Positions 1 through 9,687 are shown, counted from the stretch's first letter. The stretch: DNA of 64,000 nt from Cyanomargarita calcarea GSE-NOS-MK-12-04C (GCA_019359595.1 JAHHGZ010000006.1:185887-249886), one strand, 5' to 3'. Notes: generated from the letters alone by a model not told the origin. Numbers and translations are program-made.

Positions 1-1272
1 CCTCAACTTATCAACCTCCAACTTCAACATCTCATTCTCCATCCTCAAATTAGTATTCTCCTCCCGAATCACCTCAACCTCATCTCTCTTATTCAGAGCC
101 TGATTAATCGCCAATTTGCGCATATCCAAGGAAAACCAACGCTGATATGTCTGCGTATGAACTTGGACGCTATGCCCCAAATTATCTGCTGCAGCTTTGA
201 TTGGTATTCCCAGAATATGCGCTCGAATTGCCCATGCATGCCGTAAATCGTAGGGTTTAAAATCTAAGCCAATTTTCCGGAACCACCAACTAATCCGTTG
301 TGTTAATGCCGTTATCTCTGCATGATTATTCTTATCTTTTTTACCGATTTCCGTTATCAACATTTCTAAATATTTAGGATTTCTTAAATCAAAATCTTCA
401 ATCCATTGCCTATATAACGGTAAGGCTTGTCTTTCTCCAGTTTTACACTCTTTATCTACCTTCCATATCAAGTCTGCATTCTCTGCATTTAACCACCAAT
501 CGATATCAGGATTAATAAAAAGTTCCCGTGGTCGTAAACCAAAAACTGCTAACATTCCATAAGTCCATCGCCAAAGTTGCCAGCTATCTTTAACATTTTC
601 ATTAACTTGATTACCTCTACGACTTAAGTAATCATCAAACTTCGTAATTCCCGCAAATATTTCCGCGTCTGTAGGTATATTTCGGGAATTATTCTCCGGC
701 ATTTTAGAATATTTAGATAAATCAATTTCGATTTTGAAGGTCATGCAAAATGCCGATATAGCCCTCATTGCATTATATCTAGCCCATTCCTTATCAATTT
801 TTTCAATTGAACTTATCAAATTGTCCGCAGTTGCCAAATCTTTGGGATTAACAAATCGCTTGGTTCGAGAGAAATAATAAAAAAAAGTATGCTCGCTTTT
901 TGTCGTTCGTTTGTGAGTTTTAAAATACTTCTCTTCAAATTGCTCCAATAATTCTCCTATTGTTTGAAAGTCTTTTTTAACGGCCTCTCCTAAATATTTA
1001 TCGTTCCATTCAAACGTTTTTCTAGCGATTAACTTTCCTAATTCATAAGCTTCTTCCTCAGCCGTCTTCAACCCATCAAAATTAGCGGGAATATTCAAAC
1101 TGAGATTGTATTGCTTTCTCCCAGTCCCGTTTGTGTCATTGTCTCCCGGTTTAATTGGCAACGTCGCACGTAACTGCAAACTTCCATTCGATTCTCTGAT
1201 TGTCACCTTTGCCTTTGCAGACTTCAAACGTTGATTAACTTTCTCTAATTCCAGTAGTAATTTTGTTATCAT
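1..1272 (-). CDS. xisA: XisA-family tyrosine site-specific recombinase (partial, 3' end outside window)
   Basis: This protein would excise the nifD element during heterocyst differentiation by recombining the flanking GGATTACTCCG copies. Reading from an ATG at 1272 (MITKLLLELEKV) there are 424 codons with no stop before the window edge, so the C-terminus is missing. The tyrosine-recombinase signature is visible in order: an arginine in GLRPREL near residue 245, the box LRHAWAIRAH near 342, a GHS histidine just after it, and a candidate catalytic tyrosine in HTQTYQRW near 375. The visible C-terminal end is a charged, probably coiled-coil stretch rich in Glu, Lys and Leu. It starts about 210 bp from the core site, as in known nifD elements. 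The family call is firm; activity is inferred. Confidence 0.92.
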   Translation of the reverse strand, partial: MITKLLLELEKVNQRLKSAKAKVTIRESNGSLQLRATLPIKPGDNDTNGTGRKQYNLSLNIPANFDGLKTAEEEAYELGKLIARKTFEWNDKYLGEAVKKDFQTIGELLEQFEEKYFKTHKRTTKSEHTFFYYFSRTKRFVNPKDLATADNLISSIEKIDKEWARYNAMRAISAFCMTFKIEIDLSKYSKMPENNSRNIPTDAEIFAGITKFDDYLSRRGNQVNENVKDSWQLWRWTYGMLAVFGLRPRELFINPDIDWWLNAENADLIWKVDKECKTGERQALPLYRQWIEDFDLRNPKYLEMLITEIGKKDKNNHAEITALTQRISWWFRKIGLDFKPYDLRHAWAIRAHILGIPIKAAADNLGHSVQVHTQTYQRWFSLDMRKLAINQALNKRDEVEVIREENTNLRMENEMLKLEVDKLR

Positions 1273-1483
1273 CTGCTCTCTTTGCTGCGTCTTAAAGCAG
1301 ACTTAAATCCAGAAAACTGCTGTAGATGAAACTGGCTCCAAGTCTGCTTCTTCTTGCTGATAGTTCGCGGTTTTTTTAGCCTATATTTAGCCTAAAAATA
1401 AAGTTGTTATCCGCGAACAATGTTTAAGAACAACACTGCTTGCAGCAAACATTAAGGTGTTTAAAAGGATTAAATCGTGAAAA

Positions 1484-1494
1484 GGATTACTCCG
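1484..1494. repeat. nifD element core recombination site
   Basis: GGATTACTCCG is identical to the 11-bp direct repeat known to flank nifD elements. It lies in the nifD frame as part of the codons for DYSG. The partner copy lies upstream of the window. Confidence 0.93.
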
Positions 1495-1628
1495 GTCCAT
1501 ATCACGGTTATGATGGATTCGCAATCTTCGCTCGTGATATGGACATGGCTCTCAACAGCCCCACCTGGGCATTGATTGAGACTCCTTGGAAGAAGAAAGC
1601 TGTTAAAGCTGAGAAAGTAGCAGCTTAA
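1484..1628 (+). CDS. nifD: nifD 3' end (nitrogenase MoFe protein alpha chain, C-terminal piece)
   Basis: This is the last part of the alpha subunit of dinitrogenase, the MoFe protein that reduces N2 in heterocysts. After the core site the frame reads [20 protein letters not shown] and ends in a Lys/Ala-rich tail, matching the conserved NifD C-terminus. In the unexcised state the same frame continues upstream into element sequence (an ATG at 1440), so any product of this fragment alone would be a hybrid without function. Excision would join it to the 5' nifD part. nifK follows 151 bp downstream on the same strand, as expected for a nifHDK operon. Confidence 0.92.
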
Positions 1629-1633
1629 TTTAC

Positions 1634-1750
1634 AAGAGAGTGAGGGGTGAGGAGTTAAGAGTGAGGAGTTAATTTCTAATTCCCAATTCCTAACTCCTAA
1701 TTTCTGCCAACTCCTAACTCCTAACTCATAACTTATAACTCCGATCCTCC
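1634..1750. repeat. nifD-nifK spacer with heptanucleotide repeats in both orientations
   Basis: The spacer holds GTGAGGAGTTAAGAGTGAGG on one side and many AACTCCT units on the other, so the two halves can pair as a long imperfect hairpin. Short tandem heptamers of this kind are typical of heterocystous cyanobacteria. In this position the structure could affect the ratio or stability of nifD and nifK mRNA; that is inference. Confidence 0.7.
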
Positions 1751-1779
1751 CCATTAACTAAGTTTAGAGAGATAGAGAA

Positions 1780-3108
1780 ATGCCTCAGAATCCCGACAAA
1801 ATTGTAGATCACGTTCAACTATTTCAACAGCCAGAGTATCAAGAACTATTCAAGAACAAACACGAGCAGTTTGAAGGTGCCCACTCTTGTGAAGAAGTGG
1901 ATCGTGTTTCTGAATGGACAAAAGGCTGGGAATACCGTGAAAAGAACTTCGCTCGTGAAGCTTTAACCGTCAACCCTGCTAAAGGTTGCCAACCCGTAGG
2001 TGCTATCTTTGCTGCTGTTGGCTTTGAAGGTACTCTTCCCTTTGTCCAAGGTTCTCAAGGTTGCGTTGCGTACTTCCGTACTCACCTCAGCCGTCACTAC
2101 AAAGAACCGTTCTCCGCCGTATCTTCTTCAATGACTGAAGATGCTGCTGTGTTCGGTGGCTTGAATAACATGGTTGAAGGTTTGCAAGTTTCTAACCAAC
2201 TTTACAAGCCTAAAATGATTGCTGTCTGCACCACCTGCATGGCAGAAGTTATCGGTGATGACTTAGGATCTTTCATCAATAACGCTAAGAATGCTGGTTC
2301 AGTTCCTGCGGAATTACCAGTACCCTTTGCTCACACCCCCAGCTTTGTTGGCTCCCACATCACTGGCTATGACAACATGATGAAGGGGATTCTGTTAAAT
2401 CTAACAGAAGGCAAGAAGAAAGAAACAACCAATGGTAAGTATAATTTCATCCCTGGGTTTGACACTTATACAGGCAACAACCGTGAATTAAAGCGGATGT
2501 TGGGTCTGATGGGTATCAACCACACAGTTCTCGCAGATAACAGCGAATACTTGGATTCACCCAACACTGGTGAATACAATATGTACCCAGGTGGAACCAA
2601 GCTAGAAGATGCTGCTGATGCTTGTAATGGTGAAGCAACGATCGCTCTCCAACGCTACACCACAACCAAGACTCTTGAGTATATCAAGGAAAAGTGGAAC
2701 CAAGAAACCAAGGTTCTCCGTCCTTGGGGTATCAAGGGTACCGATGAATTCTTGATGACTCTCTCAGAAATGACCGGTCAGCCCATTCCTAAGGAATTGG
2801 AAGATGAACGTGGTCGTTTGGTAGATGCCATGACCGATTCCTATGCTTGGATTCATGGTAAGAAGTTTGCGATTTATGGTGACCCAGATTTAATCTACAG
2901 TGTCACCAGCTTCTTACTTGAATTGGGTGCTGAACCAGTACATATCCTGTGCAACAACGGGGACAATGTATTCAAGGCTGAAATGGAAGAGATGCTCAAT
3001 GCTAGCCCCTTCGGTAAGCAAGGTACCGTTTGGAACGGTAAAGACTTGTGGCATATGCGTTCTCTAATGTGTTTGCTATCAAGTCTAAAAAGTCGGTTAA
3101 ACTTCTAA
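1780..3108 (+). CDS. nifK: nifK 5' part (nitrogenase MoFe protein beta chain, residues 1-430)
   Basis: This is the N-terminal 84% of the beta subunit of dinitrogenase, which helps bind the P-cluster and FeMo-co. Conserved NifK stretches are present: [11 protein letters not shown] with its P-cluster cysteine, [12 protein letters not shown] with the second, and [11 protein letters not shown] with the third. The real nifK frame runs to HMRSLM (codon 430, ATG at 3067). The last 13 codons before the TAA at 3106-3108 come from the inserted element. The remaining 82 codons are at 47387-47632; joined, the protein has 512 residues, a normal NifK length. In vegetative cells this gives at most a truncated inactive chain. 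Confidence 0.96.
   Translation: MPQNPDKIVDHVQLFQQPEYQELFKNKHEQFEGAHSCEEVDRVSEWTKGWEYREKNFAREALTVNPAKGCQPVGAIFAAVGFEGTLPFVQGSQGCVAYFRTHLSRHYKEPFSAVSSSMTEDAAVFGGLNNMVEGLQVSNQLYKPKMIAVCTTCMAEVIGDDLGSFINNAKNAGSVPAELPVPFAHTPSFVGSHITGYDNMMKGILLNLTEGKKKETTNGKYNFIPGFDTYTGNNRELKRMLGLMGINHTVLADNSEYLDSPNTGEYNMYPGGTKLEDAADACNGEATIALQRYTTTKTLEYIKEKWNQETKVLRPWGIKGTDEFLMTLSEMTGQPIPKELEDERGRLVDAMTDSYAWIHGKKFAIYGDPDLIYSVTSFLLELGAEPVHILCNNGDNVFKAEMEEMLNASPFGKQGTVWNGKDLWHMRSLMCLLSSLKSRLNF
3059..3070. repeat. nifK element core repeat, left copy
   Basis: GTTCTCTAATGT in nifK; its partner at 47376-47387 differs at two positions. Recombination anywhere in the shared ATGT or GTTCT restores the frame through Ser-Leu-Met-Phe-Thr-Glu. 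Confidence 0.85.
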
Positions 3109-5360
3109 CCAGCTAAAGACTCCCGTATCACCCTCAACATCCCTGCACTACCTTTACTATTAACTCGCAGAATAGGTGCAAGCTGTGGTGGACGATGGGA
3201 TTCTATGAAACCTGTGGCTGCATGTTTGGCACTAGCTGTTACCATCACAACAATATGAGAATTTTTTACCCACTGACGTAACCTGTCATTACCTCCTTTA
3301 TCGTGACTGAGGTGGACTGTAATTTCTTGGCAAGCTGCTTCTAAAATACTTTTGACTCTAATTGCTACAGTTTCTGTGAGGGTATAAATTAGGATAGATT
3401 TGCCTTGTAGTTTGTGGAAAATACTTGCTTCAATGTCAATATTCGGCTCGATTAAAATTGCTTTTTCGCCAACTAAATCTGGAAGTGATGCTGTTAACTG
3501 TAAATCTCTGACTAAATTGCGAAAAAGTTGCCATTGTGCTTCATCGATACGTTCGTGAAAACGATGCATAGTTTCAGCTACGGCAAATAGAAATTGTTGG
3601 CGCTTTTCTGGAATTGGACTGGGATACCATACGAGTATATCTATTAAATCCATCGCCCAATCAACCTTTTTAGGTGAGGCATACTCTTTCCAAAGCTCTA
3701 AGGCATAATTGAGAATCTCAGTATACTTAGCTGCATCTATACCAATAGTTAAAAGTGCGATCGCTAAATCATTAAACAAAATTAAATCGGCATCGGCACC
3801 TTGAGTACTAATAACTAGCAGTTCTAGCAGCGAGTAATAAAGAGTGACAAATTCACGTCGGGGAAATTGCTCATCCTTCTGGAAAAATTGCAACAAGTAT
3901 GGTATAGATTCGTGAAGAATCGACTCAGATGTTGAACCAACTTTATTTAACAACTCACTAAATTCGGCGATACTTCCGTAGGGAGCTATCAGTAAGCTGT
4001 TAATATCCCACTCAGTAGCCCCCTGACGTGCTGTATATACTGCCCTTTCCCAAGTTGGTTGTTTGTTTAACTGTGACAGCCATTCCAGCCAATTCACTGG
4101 GATTTCTGCTTGGCTTCCTCGCAGTTGGGTGAGAAAATTTTGGTTCCACCGAGTCTTTCGCAAGGCTATTTGTTCGTTAGCAGTCAATTCGTCAAAGGCT
4201 TGCAATGCCGCTTTTTCAGCAGCCAAGGTTTGCAATTCGTAAGCGCATTGGAGAAGCAAGCGAACTTTTTCTAAGGACGGTGGAGTATTTCCAAGCAATG
4301 AAAACGCACGGTCGAAATCCCCGTTTTTAGATAACAGCTCGGCTTGTTGCAATTCCCCAATATTCTCCACCTCTGGAGTAATATCTGGTAAGAGTGCGGC
4401 TAATTTTTGCAGATAAATGCGATCGCTGGCTGGGATTTGCGAGATTGCTAATAGTTCGTCTCGCAAAGCTGGATTTGTTGGTTTTCCAGCCACTGCTAGC
4501 AGCATAAATAATTTCAGCACTTCTGGGACTTGACTCCCGGCACGAACAGTAAAAAGATTGCTGTAATGGGGAAAAACTACTTCTTGAAAATAAGTAACCG
4601 CACTTCCAGGAGCGTTATCATCCTCAAAATGCTGCAATTTTGTGCAATATACAGCCTTAAGCAAAGCCTGGGTGACAGCAAAAGGACGGCGAACCTGCAA
4701 TAGATTAGCAAGTTCTGGGAGAGCAAGCAACTCGTTCCATTGCGCCAATTCCGCTAAAAGTTGCACCCGTAGAAACAGCAGGTTCAATGTATCCAAACGA
4801 TGTTGGTTTACGAGGTACTGTAAAGAGCTTTCTGCTGCAATGCGATCGCCTGCTTGTAATGCCATATAAAAGTCGCGTAATACCCTACCCGTCGGCTGGG
4901 GAATATCTGCAATGCGCTTGACTCGTCTTTCACCGACTCGCCGCATCCGCTCTAAAGCTTCCCAAATATCTGTTGCTTTTCCGCAGATTTTGAACGCAGC
5001 ACCTCCAGTAAATTCGTAAACGGCCAATTCCACGGGGTCTTCTAGATTTAATTGTGCCCTTTCGCCGCGAAATGTCGAATATGTGGAACCAACAAACCCC
5101 ATTAATTCCTCACTCAAGCGGCGTAATTGGCGTTCTGAAAATGCGTTAGCGCTAGGTATAGCGTACCAATCTACAATGTTATCGTGCCAATAGGGTAAAA
5201 CAGTTGACTGGGGTTCGGCTTGGGTCAATAATTCCACCCAAGGCAGGATTTTTGCTTCTTTCGCTTCGCCACTTTCAATTTTGCTCAGGTTAAATTTATT
5301 ACTTGCACCAAAAAATCGCTCTAGGAAGTGGCGAACATCTGCATTGTTGGGATTTTTCAT
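3105..5360 (-). CDS. dpdD: DpdD-family protein of the Dpd DNA-modification/restriction system
   Basis: About 751 residues. Dpd systems insert 7-deazaguanine derivatives in DNA and cut DNA that lacks them; DpdD belongs to the group needed for restriction rather than modification. No standard enzyme motif is obvious. Most of the protein reads as a helical repeat-like scaffold rich in Leu, Ala and Glu. The last 110 residues look Rossmann-like ([11 protein letters not shown], then [11 protein letters not shown] and [10 protein letters not shown]), resembling the DUF2325 fold; this is my inference. I chose the ATG at 5360 because it overlaps the dpdK stop as ATGA and follows GGGAGGGG; an ATG at 5375 is an alternative. 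Its tail overlaps the antisense end of the disrupted nifK frame by 4 bp, so it is the outermost gene of the element. The identification rests on size, neighbours and order. Confidence 0.72.
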   Translation of the reverse strand: MKNPNNADVRHFLERFFGASNKFNLSKIESGEAKEAKILPWVELLTQAEPQSTVLPYWHDNIVDWYAIPSANAFSERQLRRLSEELMGFVGSTYSTFRGERAQLNLEDPVELAVYEFTGGAAFKICGKATDIWEALERMRRVGERRVKRIADIPQPTGRVLRDFYMALQAGDRIAAESSLQYLVNQHRLDTLNLLFLRVQLLAELAQWNELLALPELANLLQVRRPFAVTQALLKAVYCTKLQHFEDDNAPGSAVTYFQEVVFPHYSNLFTVRAGSQVPEVLKLFMLLAVAGKPTNPALRDELLAISQIPASDRIYLQKLAALLPDITPEVENIGELQQAELLSKNGDFDRAFSLLGNTPPSLEKVRLLLQCAYELQTLAAEKAALQAFDELTANEQIALRKTRWNQNFLTQLRGSQAEIPVNWLEWLSQLNKQPTWERAVYTARQGATEWDINSLLIAPYGSIAEFSELLNKVGSTSESILHESIPYLLQFFQKDEQFPRREFVTLYYSLLELLVISTQGADADLILFNDLAIALLTIGIDAAKYTEILNYALELWKEYASPKKVDWAMDLIDILVWYPSPIPEKRQQFLFAVAETMHRFHERIDEAQWQLFRNLVRDLQLTASLPDLVGEKAILIEPNIDIEASIFHKLQGKSILIYTLTETVAIRVKSILEAACQEITVHLSHDKGGNDRLRQWVKNSHIVVMVTASAKHAATGFIESHRPPQLAPILRVNSKGSAGMLRVIRESLAG

Positions 5361-5869
5361 ATCACCCCTCCCCATCGGTTAGTAAAAATCAACTTTTGTT
5401 CGGCGATAACTTCTGCGGATGTTTCGTATGTTACCGCTTCTTCGTTGATTGTAATACCGTTATAAGTAAAGTTCATCGAACCCGCAAAATAAAAACCGTC
5501 TCCCAGGATACCTTTGGTATGGAGTTCTTCGGTAGTATGAATGCGGCAATTAATACTATTAGTTTTCACCTGAAGTGCTTCAATAAAACTGCGGTTGTGA
5601 GTATCGGGACGGGTTGCAATATAGATAGTGGTTCCCCTAGATGCTAAGGTAGTGAGGACTTGGGAAAGGCGAATGCGTTCCCGACACCACAAGGGTTCTA
5701 AACATAAGAAAGTATTCGCGGTGTTATCGATAATAGATATATCGGATATCCAGGGGGAAACAAGCCATATGCATTGACTGGGGTTGATGAGTTCGGAGAT
5801 AAAGATTGTTTGCAGCAAGTCGGGAACTTGGCGAGAGCTTAGACGAGAGTGAATATAACGAGAGGGCAT
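5357..5869 (-). CDS. dpdK: DpdK-family phospholipase D-like nuclease
   Basis: This 170-residue protein has a single PLD-type active-site motif near residues 116-138: His-x-Lys in HTKGILG followed by GSMNFT, the HxK(x)nGSxN pattern of the family. One motif per chain implies a dimer, as in PLD-type endonucleases such as BfiI and Nuc. DpdK is the PLD-fold member of Dpd clusters and is a likely DNA-cleaving component. It precedes dpdD with a 4-bp ATGA overlap, so the two are translationally coupled. The other dpd genes are about 3.8 kb away on the same strand, separated by unrelated debris. Confidence 0.78.
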   Translation of the reverse strand: MPSRYIHSRLSSRQVPDLLQTIFISELINPSQCIWLVSPWISDISIIDNTANTFLCLEPLWCRERIRLSQVLTTLASRGTTIYIATRPDTHNRSFIEALQVKTNSINCRIHTTEELHTKGILGDGFYFAGSMNFTYNGITINEEAVTYETSAEVIAEQKLIFTNRWGGVI

Positions 5870-5992
5870 GAAGGTTTGATATGAAAGCGATTTAATAAGA
5901 ATATCGTAGGAGGCGGGGAAGAAATGATGGATGCTTTCAAGCTACGACAGAATATGGGAACATAATTTCTGTGCAAGCTAGTATAGTGTGCG

Positions 5993-6370
5993 ATGCCGAC
6001 GAATGATTCTGAATTAATTGCCCAGGCTCGACAAATTTTGGATGCAATTGCTTTTACTCCGTTTGAGCAATGCCTAACTTTGAGTCGGGAGTTTGGCAAT
6101 CTTCCTGCTCGTCCTGGTATTTATGCAATTAGGCATGAAACCGATGGGCTGCTTTACATTGGTAAAACCAAGAGTCTGAGGGGTCGTTTCATTGGTGGAC
6201 ATAAAGCTTTTTGTGGGCATGGCTTGACAAATATAGTGACGAAGAAGTTCGTATTGCTGTGCAGACAATTTCTTACTGGGGAAACCCTGCGTTATTATTA
6301 GAGCTAGAAGCCATTATCCAAAAGAAGCACCGAACCTCCTTATAATGTCCAAATCCCAAGCGAACAGTAA
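5993..6370 (+). pseudogene. GIY-YIG domain protein, two frameshifts
   Basis: The first 65 codons encode a helical segment and the start of a GIY-YIG nuclease-like domain (GIYAIRH ... LLYIGKTKSLRGRF). After GGHKAF the frame is lost: the expected continuation WAWLDKYSDEEVRIAVQTIS is in another frame from about 6214, and the usual end PPYNVQIPSEQ is in a third frame ending with TAA at 6368-6370. Two single-base lesions therefore break a gene that is common in filamentous cyanobacteria as a small GIY-YIG protein followed by a short helical partner, as here. No functional product is likely. Confidence 0.75.
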
Positions 6371-6374
6371 AGTT

Positions 6375-6581
6375 ATGCAAGCAAAACCAAAAGAGCAACT
6401 TTCTTTTACTGATGCCCAGGTTATCTTAGAACGTCTACCTGAAAGAATTCGAGATGCTTTAATTGCCCGTGCCACTGAAATTGAGTATCCGATTGAGGCA
6501 GTTATTGAGATGGCGATTGCTAGCTTCCTCGATACAGAAGCATTGGGTTTTGCTGATTGTAAACCAGGACGTGGACAGTAA
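6375..6581 (+). CDS. small helical protein, partner of the GIY-YIG gene
   Basis: 68 residues from the ATG at 6375; an ATG at 6345 in the same frame lies inside the preceding pseudogene and is less likely. The sequence is helical and ribbon-helix-helix-like in feel (RLPERIRDALIARATEIEY, then PIEAVIEMAIASFLD), which suggests a small DNA-binding or antitoxin-type protein, but I do not recognise a family. It starts 5 bp after the pseudogene, so the two were probably one transcription unit. Function unknown. Confidence 0.55.
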   Translation: MQAKPKEQLSFTDAQVILERLPERIRDALIARATEIEYPIEAVIEMAIASFLDTEALGFADCKPGRGQ

Positions 6582-6592
6582 AGCTATAAAAC

Positions 6593-7411
6593 CTATTTTT
6601 TGACATTCTCTCGAACAGTTTCTAAATCCAGCTTTAAGCGTTCTGCGATTTGCTCGGTAGTTAACCCTAACTCGACTAGAATGGGAATTGTCTCCAGTTT
6701 CTGTTTGAGTACACCCTCGGAAATACCCTCTTGCTTACCTTCTTGCTTACCTTCTTGCTTACCTTCCTGGTAAACCTTACTGTTTTTTAGCGATTCTAAA
6801 TCAAGCATAACTTCCAGTTCCTTCAAGGTTAGATTAGGAAACTTATCAATCACTACCGTCTGAATAAATTCTAAGACTTTTTCTTGTAAAGTGGCATTGG
6901 TTACTTCCGATTTTGTTTGATTTATTAACTGCCGAGCAAATTCCCCAGTTTGCGTTTTTCTCTTTTTCTCAACGACTAAACGCATGATTCCTACACCAAG
7001 GGATTGATTGGGAGTTTTCGCTAATTCATCTAGATAAAAACGACGTAAAACTGGTAAGAATATTTTTAGATATGGTGGAAATTTTCCTTCGCTGCTACGT
7101 TTATCATAGATAACAACAGCGTACCATTCCTCGTTAGTTGGTTCATATTGAGTCAAATAAAGTATTATTTTACCAAAAAAGCTTCTGTAGAAGTTATTAT
7201 CTTTGTAAGCTTGTGCTTCAATGAAATAAATTGGTGCAAAGCTGTATCCGGGACGGGTTGAGAGTAAACCATCTAGGCGAAAACCTTGTTGCTTTATTTC
7301 TGGTGCGCTGTATTCATATATACTCTTATCGCGATGTGGTTGTCCAATGAGTTCAAAGAATAATTCTGGTATATCTTTGAAAATTTTATAAAAAAGTGGG
7401 TCGGCTGTCAT
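6593..7411 (-). CDS. Rpn/DUF2887-type PD-(D/E)XK nuclease-like protein
   Basis: 272 residues. The N-terminus (MTADPLFYKIFKDIPELFFE) and the segment KQQGFRLDGLLS followed by APIYFIEAQAYKD are typical of the cyanobacterial DUF2887/Rpn group. The Asp in FRLDG and the Glu and Gln in FIEAQ fit the D...ExQ form of a PD-(D/E)XK active site. Relatives promote RecA-independent recombination or are annotated as transposase-like, and often accompany mobile DNA. The C-terminus carries three QEGK units (746-aa-style charged repeat, about residues 215-228) followed by a helix-turn-helix-like stretch LTTEQIAERLKLDLETV. It sits alone, convergent to the small gene at 6375. Confidence 0.8.
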   Translation of the reverse strand: MTADPLFYKIFKDIPELFFELIGQPHRDKSIYEYSAPEIKQQGFRLDGLLSTRPGYSFAPIYFIEAQAYKDNNFYRSFFGKIILYLTQYEPTNEEWYAVVIYDKRSSEGKFPPYLKIFLPVLRRFYLDELAKTPNQSLGVGIMRLVVEKKRKTQTGEFARQLINQTKSEVTNATLQEKVLEFIQTVVIDKFPNLTLKELEVMLDLESLKNSKVYQEGKQEGKQEGKQEGISEGVLKQKLETIPILVELGLTTEQIAERLKLDLETVRENVKK

Positions 7412-8254
7412 TCACTTTTTACTCACGTTTGTGGAGATGTGGGTAGATTATGTTAGTACAATATCAATACAAATTTGATTTTTGTTTGTAAGAATATAAA
7501 TATTTACAGTAATAATGTCAGTTAAGATTTAGGTTATAAATAAGACATTAAATATTATATTTCTTGGCACGTATATTCAAAATCAGAAAACCAATAGCGA
7601 TGCAGGAGAGCGATGTAATTGCTGAAGATTATACTTCCTGATTGGCTGATACCCATCTGCTTGCAGCATAAGGCATTGGGGCTTTCGTGAAACTCTATCT
7701 ATACTATGGGACAACAGATATCAAAGCCGGATAAATGAATTTAAAATTTTCAAATTCAAAGGTAGTGGATTACTTGAAGGGAAAAGACATATTAATGAAC
7801 AACTAACTACAATTATTGCTTATTGTGGCGGTTATGTAGAAACTAAAGGTAAGTGTGGGTTCACTCCTCTTGTATTGGGTAAACATTATTGTTGTCCTCA
7901 GTGTGGCAAGTTGGTTTGCCCAAATTGTCATTATTGTACCAAATATTGTCAACTTAGAACAGAAAGACAATTTACTACTCAAAAAATTTGATTATTTCAT
8001 AGCATCTCACTTCCTATAAAACGGATTTATATTTTGTTAATTTACAAATTTTGAGGATTTTTAAGAAATGGTCTATATAAAAAATAACCTGCAACGGTAG
8101 CGATCGCTGTAATCTAGCTGATGCTAAATTATTTTTTTTATTGGTAAATATCCATCCATATTATGATTGATGCTGGAGCGAGCGAACGGCAACTTTAGTG
8201 AGAATTTGCGTAAATTGCTATATGATAAAAAAATTGCAATTGTTTTAATTATCA
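7412..8254. other. 843-bp gap with a gene relic only
   Basis: AT-rich sequence without an intact gene. The only coding trace is the cysteine-rich relic at about 7650-7991. The rest shows no RNA gene or clear repeat. Confidence 0.5.
7650..7991 (+). pseudogene. zinc-ribbon protein fragment, no start codon
   Basis: A frame open to the TGA at 7989-7991 reads RHINEQLTTIIAYCGGYVET and then a dense cysteine cluster, KHYCCPQCGKLVCPNCHYC plus one more Cys pair, which would form one or two zinc ribbons. No ATG, GTG or TTG lies in the frame at a sensible position and a stop interrupts it just upstream. I read it as the 3' relic of a longer gene. An unannotated short protein with a non-standard start cannot be excluded. 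Confidence 0.45.
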
Positions 8255-8821
8255 ATGACAGATAGTATACCAAAGCTTTTGCACCTCAACGCTCTTTGTC
8301 AGTCTAAGCCAGAACGACCAGGATGGTCGCTAACTTTCGGAGCTACTTGTCAAGATGGAGCAGCAGTTTGCTTGGACGACCAAAATCATCCTTATCGTGT
8401 TACCCTTCAAATTGATGGCATACAGGATACTGAAGTCGAACTGCAATGGAATGCTATTGATGACACTGTACGTCGTTTTAATGCCGACCAAGAAGTTGCT
8501 ACTGAGTATGGAGCCTATGGAATTGCTGCACTCCTTATGCCTTACCTAACAGGACTCACGGTAATTGAACGATCTATTAAAGGCAAAGGTTTTGGCTTTG
8601 ACTTCTGGCTGGGTTCCATTGATAACCCAGATACTTTATTTCAAAGGAAAGCCCGTTTAGAAGTGTCCGGCATTCGTAAAGGTTCCGAAAGCATTATCCA
8701 ATCGAGAGCTAAAATGAAACTAGAACAGATTAGCCCCTCGGATACTTTGTCTCCCGGCTACGTCTGCGTCGTTGAATTCAGCACACCACGCACCCGCATA
8801 ATTGAAAAATGCAAGACGTAG
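8255..8821 (+). CDS. hypothetical protein (188 aa), first of a pair
   Basis: Not recognised. The chain looks globular with alternating beta-strand patterns (YRVTLQIDGIQDTEVELQWN, FGFDFWLG) and no signal peptide or membrane segment. Its end overlaps the start of the next gene by 13 bp, so the two are translationally coupled. The pair lies in the debris between dpdK and dpdJ and is on the opposite strand to the dpd genes, which argues against it being a Dpd component. Confidence 0.65.
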   Translation: MTDSIPKLLHLNALCQSKPERPGWSLTFGATCQDGAAVCLDDQNHPYRVTLQIDGIQDTEVELQWNAIDDTVRRFNADQEVATEYGAYGIAALLMPYLTGLTVIERSIKGKGFGFDFWLGSIDNPDTLFQRKARLEVSGIRKGSESIIQSRAKMKLEQISPSDTLSPGYVCVVEFSTPRTRIIEKCKT

Positions 8822-9156
8822 AAACTCTTCATCGAGAAGCGATGGAACTTGTAGACCAAGCTATCTTAGCCCGCCAACGGGGTGATACCATTGTCACCTT
8901 GGAATTGACTCGATCTGCCTTTTCTCAAGAGCGAGCAGCCGCAGACCTAGTAGCAAACTTATTCGACTTTGAGCCCACTAGATCCGTTCTCCATCGCAGT
9001 GCCGCTATGCTTGCTGTAGAATGTTCTCAATTGCGAGAGGCAGAACGGCTGATTGGACGAGCGCTCTCAGGTAATCCACCTGATGACATTGCGAACGAAC
9101 TGCGGGATTTACTTTTAGAAGAAATTTATCCTCGCAGGCAAGCGCTCAACCACTGA
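8809..9156 (+). CDS. hypothetical helical protein (115 aa), second of a pair
   Basis: An all-helical acidic chain (TLHREAMELVDQAILARQRG, ECSQLREAERLIGRALSG) resembling TPR or HEPN-like helix pairs. I see no catalytic motif such as the HEPN Rx4-6H. It overlaps the previous gene by 13 bp. A protein-interaction role next to its partner is the most that can be inferred. Confidence 0.6.
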   Translation: MQDVETLHREAMELVDQAILARQRGDTIVTLELTRSAFSQERAAADLVANLFDFEPTRSVLHRSAAMLAVECSQLREAERLIGRALSGNPPDDIANELRDLLLEEIYPRRQALNH

Positions 9157-9256
9157 ACTCAGGGCTAATTAGAACTAAGCCTGCTTAAAGATACGGGTAA
9201 ATAATGCTATTACAATATAAATGTAGATAATTTCATTTACAAAAATAGACGTAATT

Positions 9257-9562
9257 ATGCAGTACCAAATTTTTATACAAAGTCAAAAAGATAACTTTAT
9301 CGCGTCAGTGGTTGGGATGCCAAATGTAATGGTAGAGGGGAATACGGAAGAAGAAGCAATTTCAAAGGCTAAATCTGCGCTACAAGCACAATTAGCGACA
9401 GGTAAGTTTGTAACTATTGAAGTTAATTCACAAGAAATTCCTCATCAAGAAACAACTCATATGAAGTATGCAGGAATATTTGCTAACGACCCAACATTCG
9501 ACGATTTTATGGAGAAATTATCTGCTATCCGCCAAGAATCAAATGCAACGATAGATGAGTAA
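9257..9562 (+). CDS. HicB-like antitoxin
   Basis: 101 residues. The N-terminal half (MQYQIFIQS ... FIASVVGMPNVMVEGNTEEE) has the partial RNase-H-like fold of HicB antitoxins. The C-terminal half is a helical tail (NDPTFDDFMEKLSAIRQ) of the type that binds a VapC/PIN toxin in many cyanobacterial pairs. It overlaps the toxin start by one base (TAATG). Since the toxin is cut after 41 codons, this is an orphan antitoxin. Confidence 0.72.
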   Translation: MQYQIFIQSQKDNFIASVVGMPNVMVEGNTEEEAISKAKSALQAQLATGKFVTIEVNSQEIPHQETTHMKYAGIFANDPTFDDFMEKLSAIRQESNATIDE

Positions 9563-9687
9563 TGACAATTTATATTTTAGATACAGACCACTTAAGTCTT
9601 TATGGAAGAAATCACCCCATCCTAATGTCAAGACTATTAGCAGCGAAAATACAACTAACAACAACTGCCTATTGTACAGCTTCTTGA
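9562..9687 (+). pseudogene. VapC-type PIN toxin, truncated to 41 codons
   Basis: MTIYILDTDHLSLYGRNHP is the N-terminus of a PIN-domain RNase with its first acidic residue in LDTDH. The frame stays recognisable to about LTTTAYC and then runs into the antisense end of dpdJ, stopping at 9685-9687. The full toxin has about 130 residues, so nearly the whole active site is lost. The cut point at about 9660 marks where the dpdE-J block or a deletion joined this DNA. Confidence 0.75.

Larger units (their letters stand above)
1..1494. mobile_element. nifD excision element, nifK-proximal end (partial)
   Basis: The left edge of the window lies inside a nifD interruption element. It holds a XisA-type tyrosine recombinase reading away from nifK and ends at the 11-bp core GGATTACTCCG at 1484-1494, where the nifD reading frame resumes. 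This core and this position of xisA near the nifK-side border are those of the classical nifD element of heterocystous cyanobacteria. The other border and the nifD 5' part are outside the window. Confidence 0.93.

Noticed and set aside
1440..1483. In-frame ATG upstream of the nifD 3' end as a separate 62-residue gene
   Set aside because: The codons before 1484 belong to the excision element; the conserved part is only the nifD C-terminus, so this is a hybrid frame.
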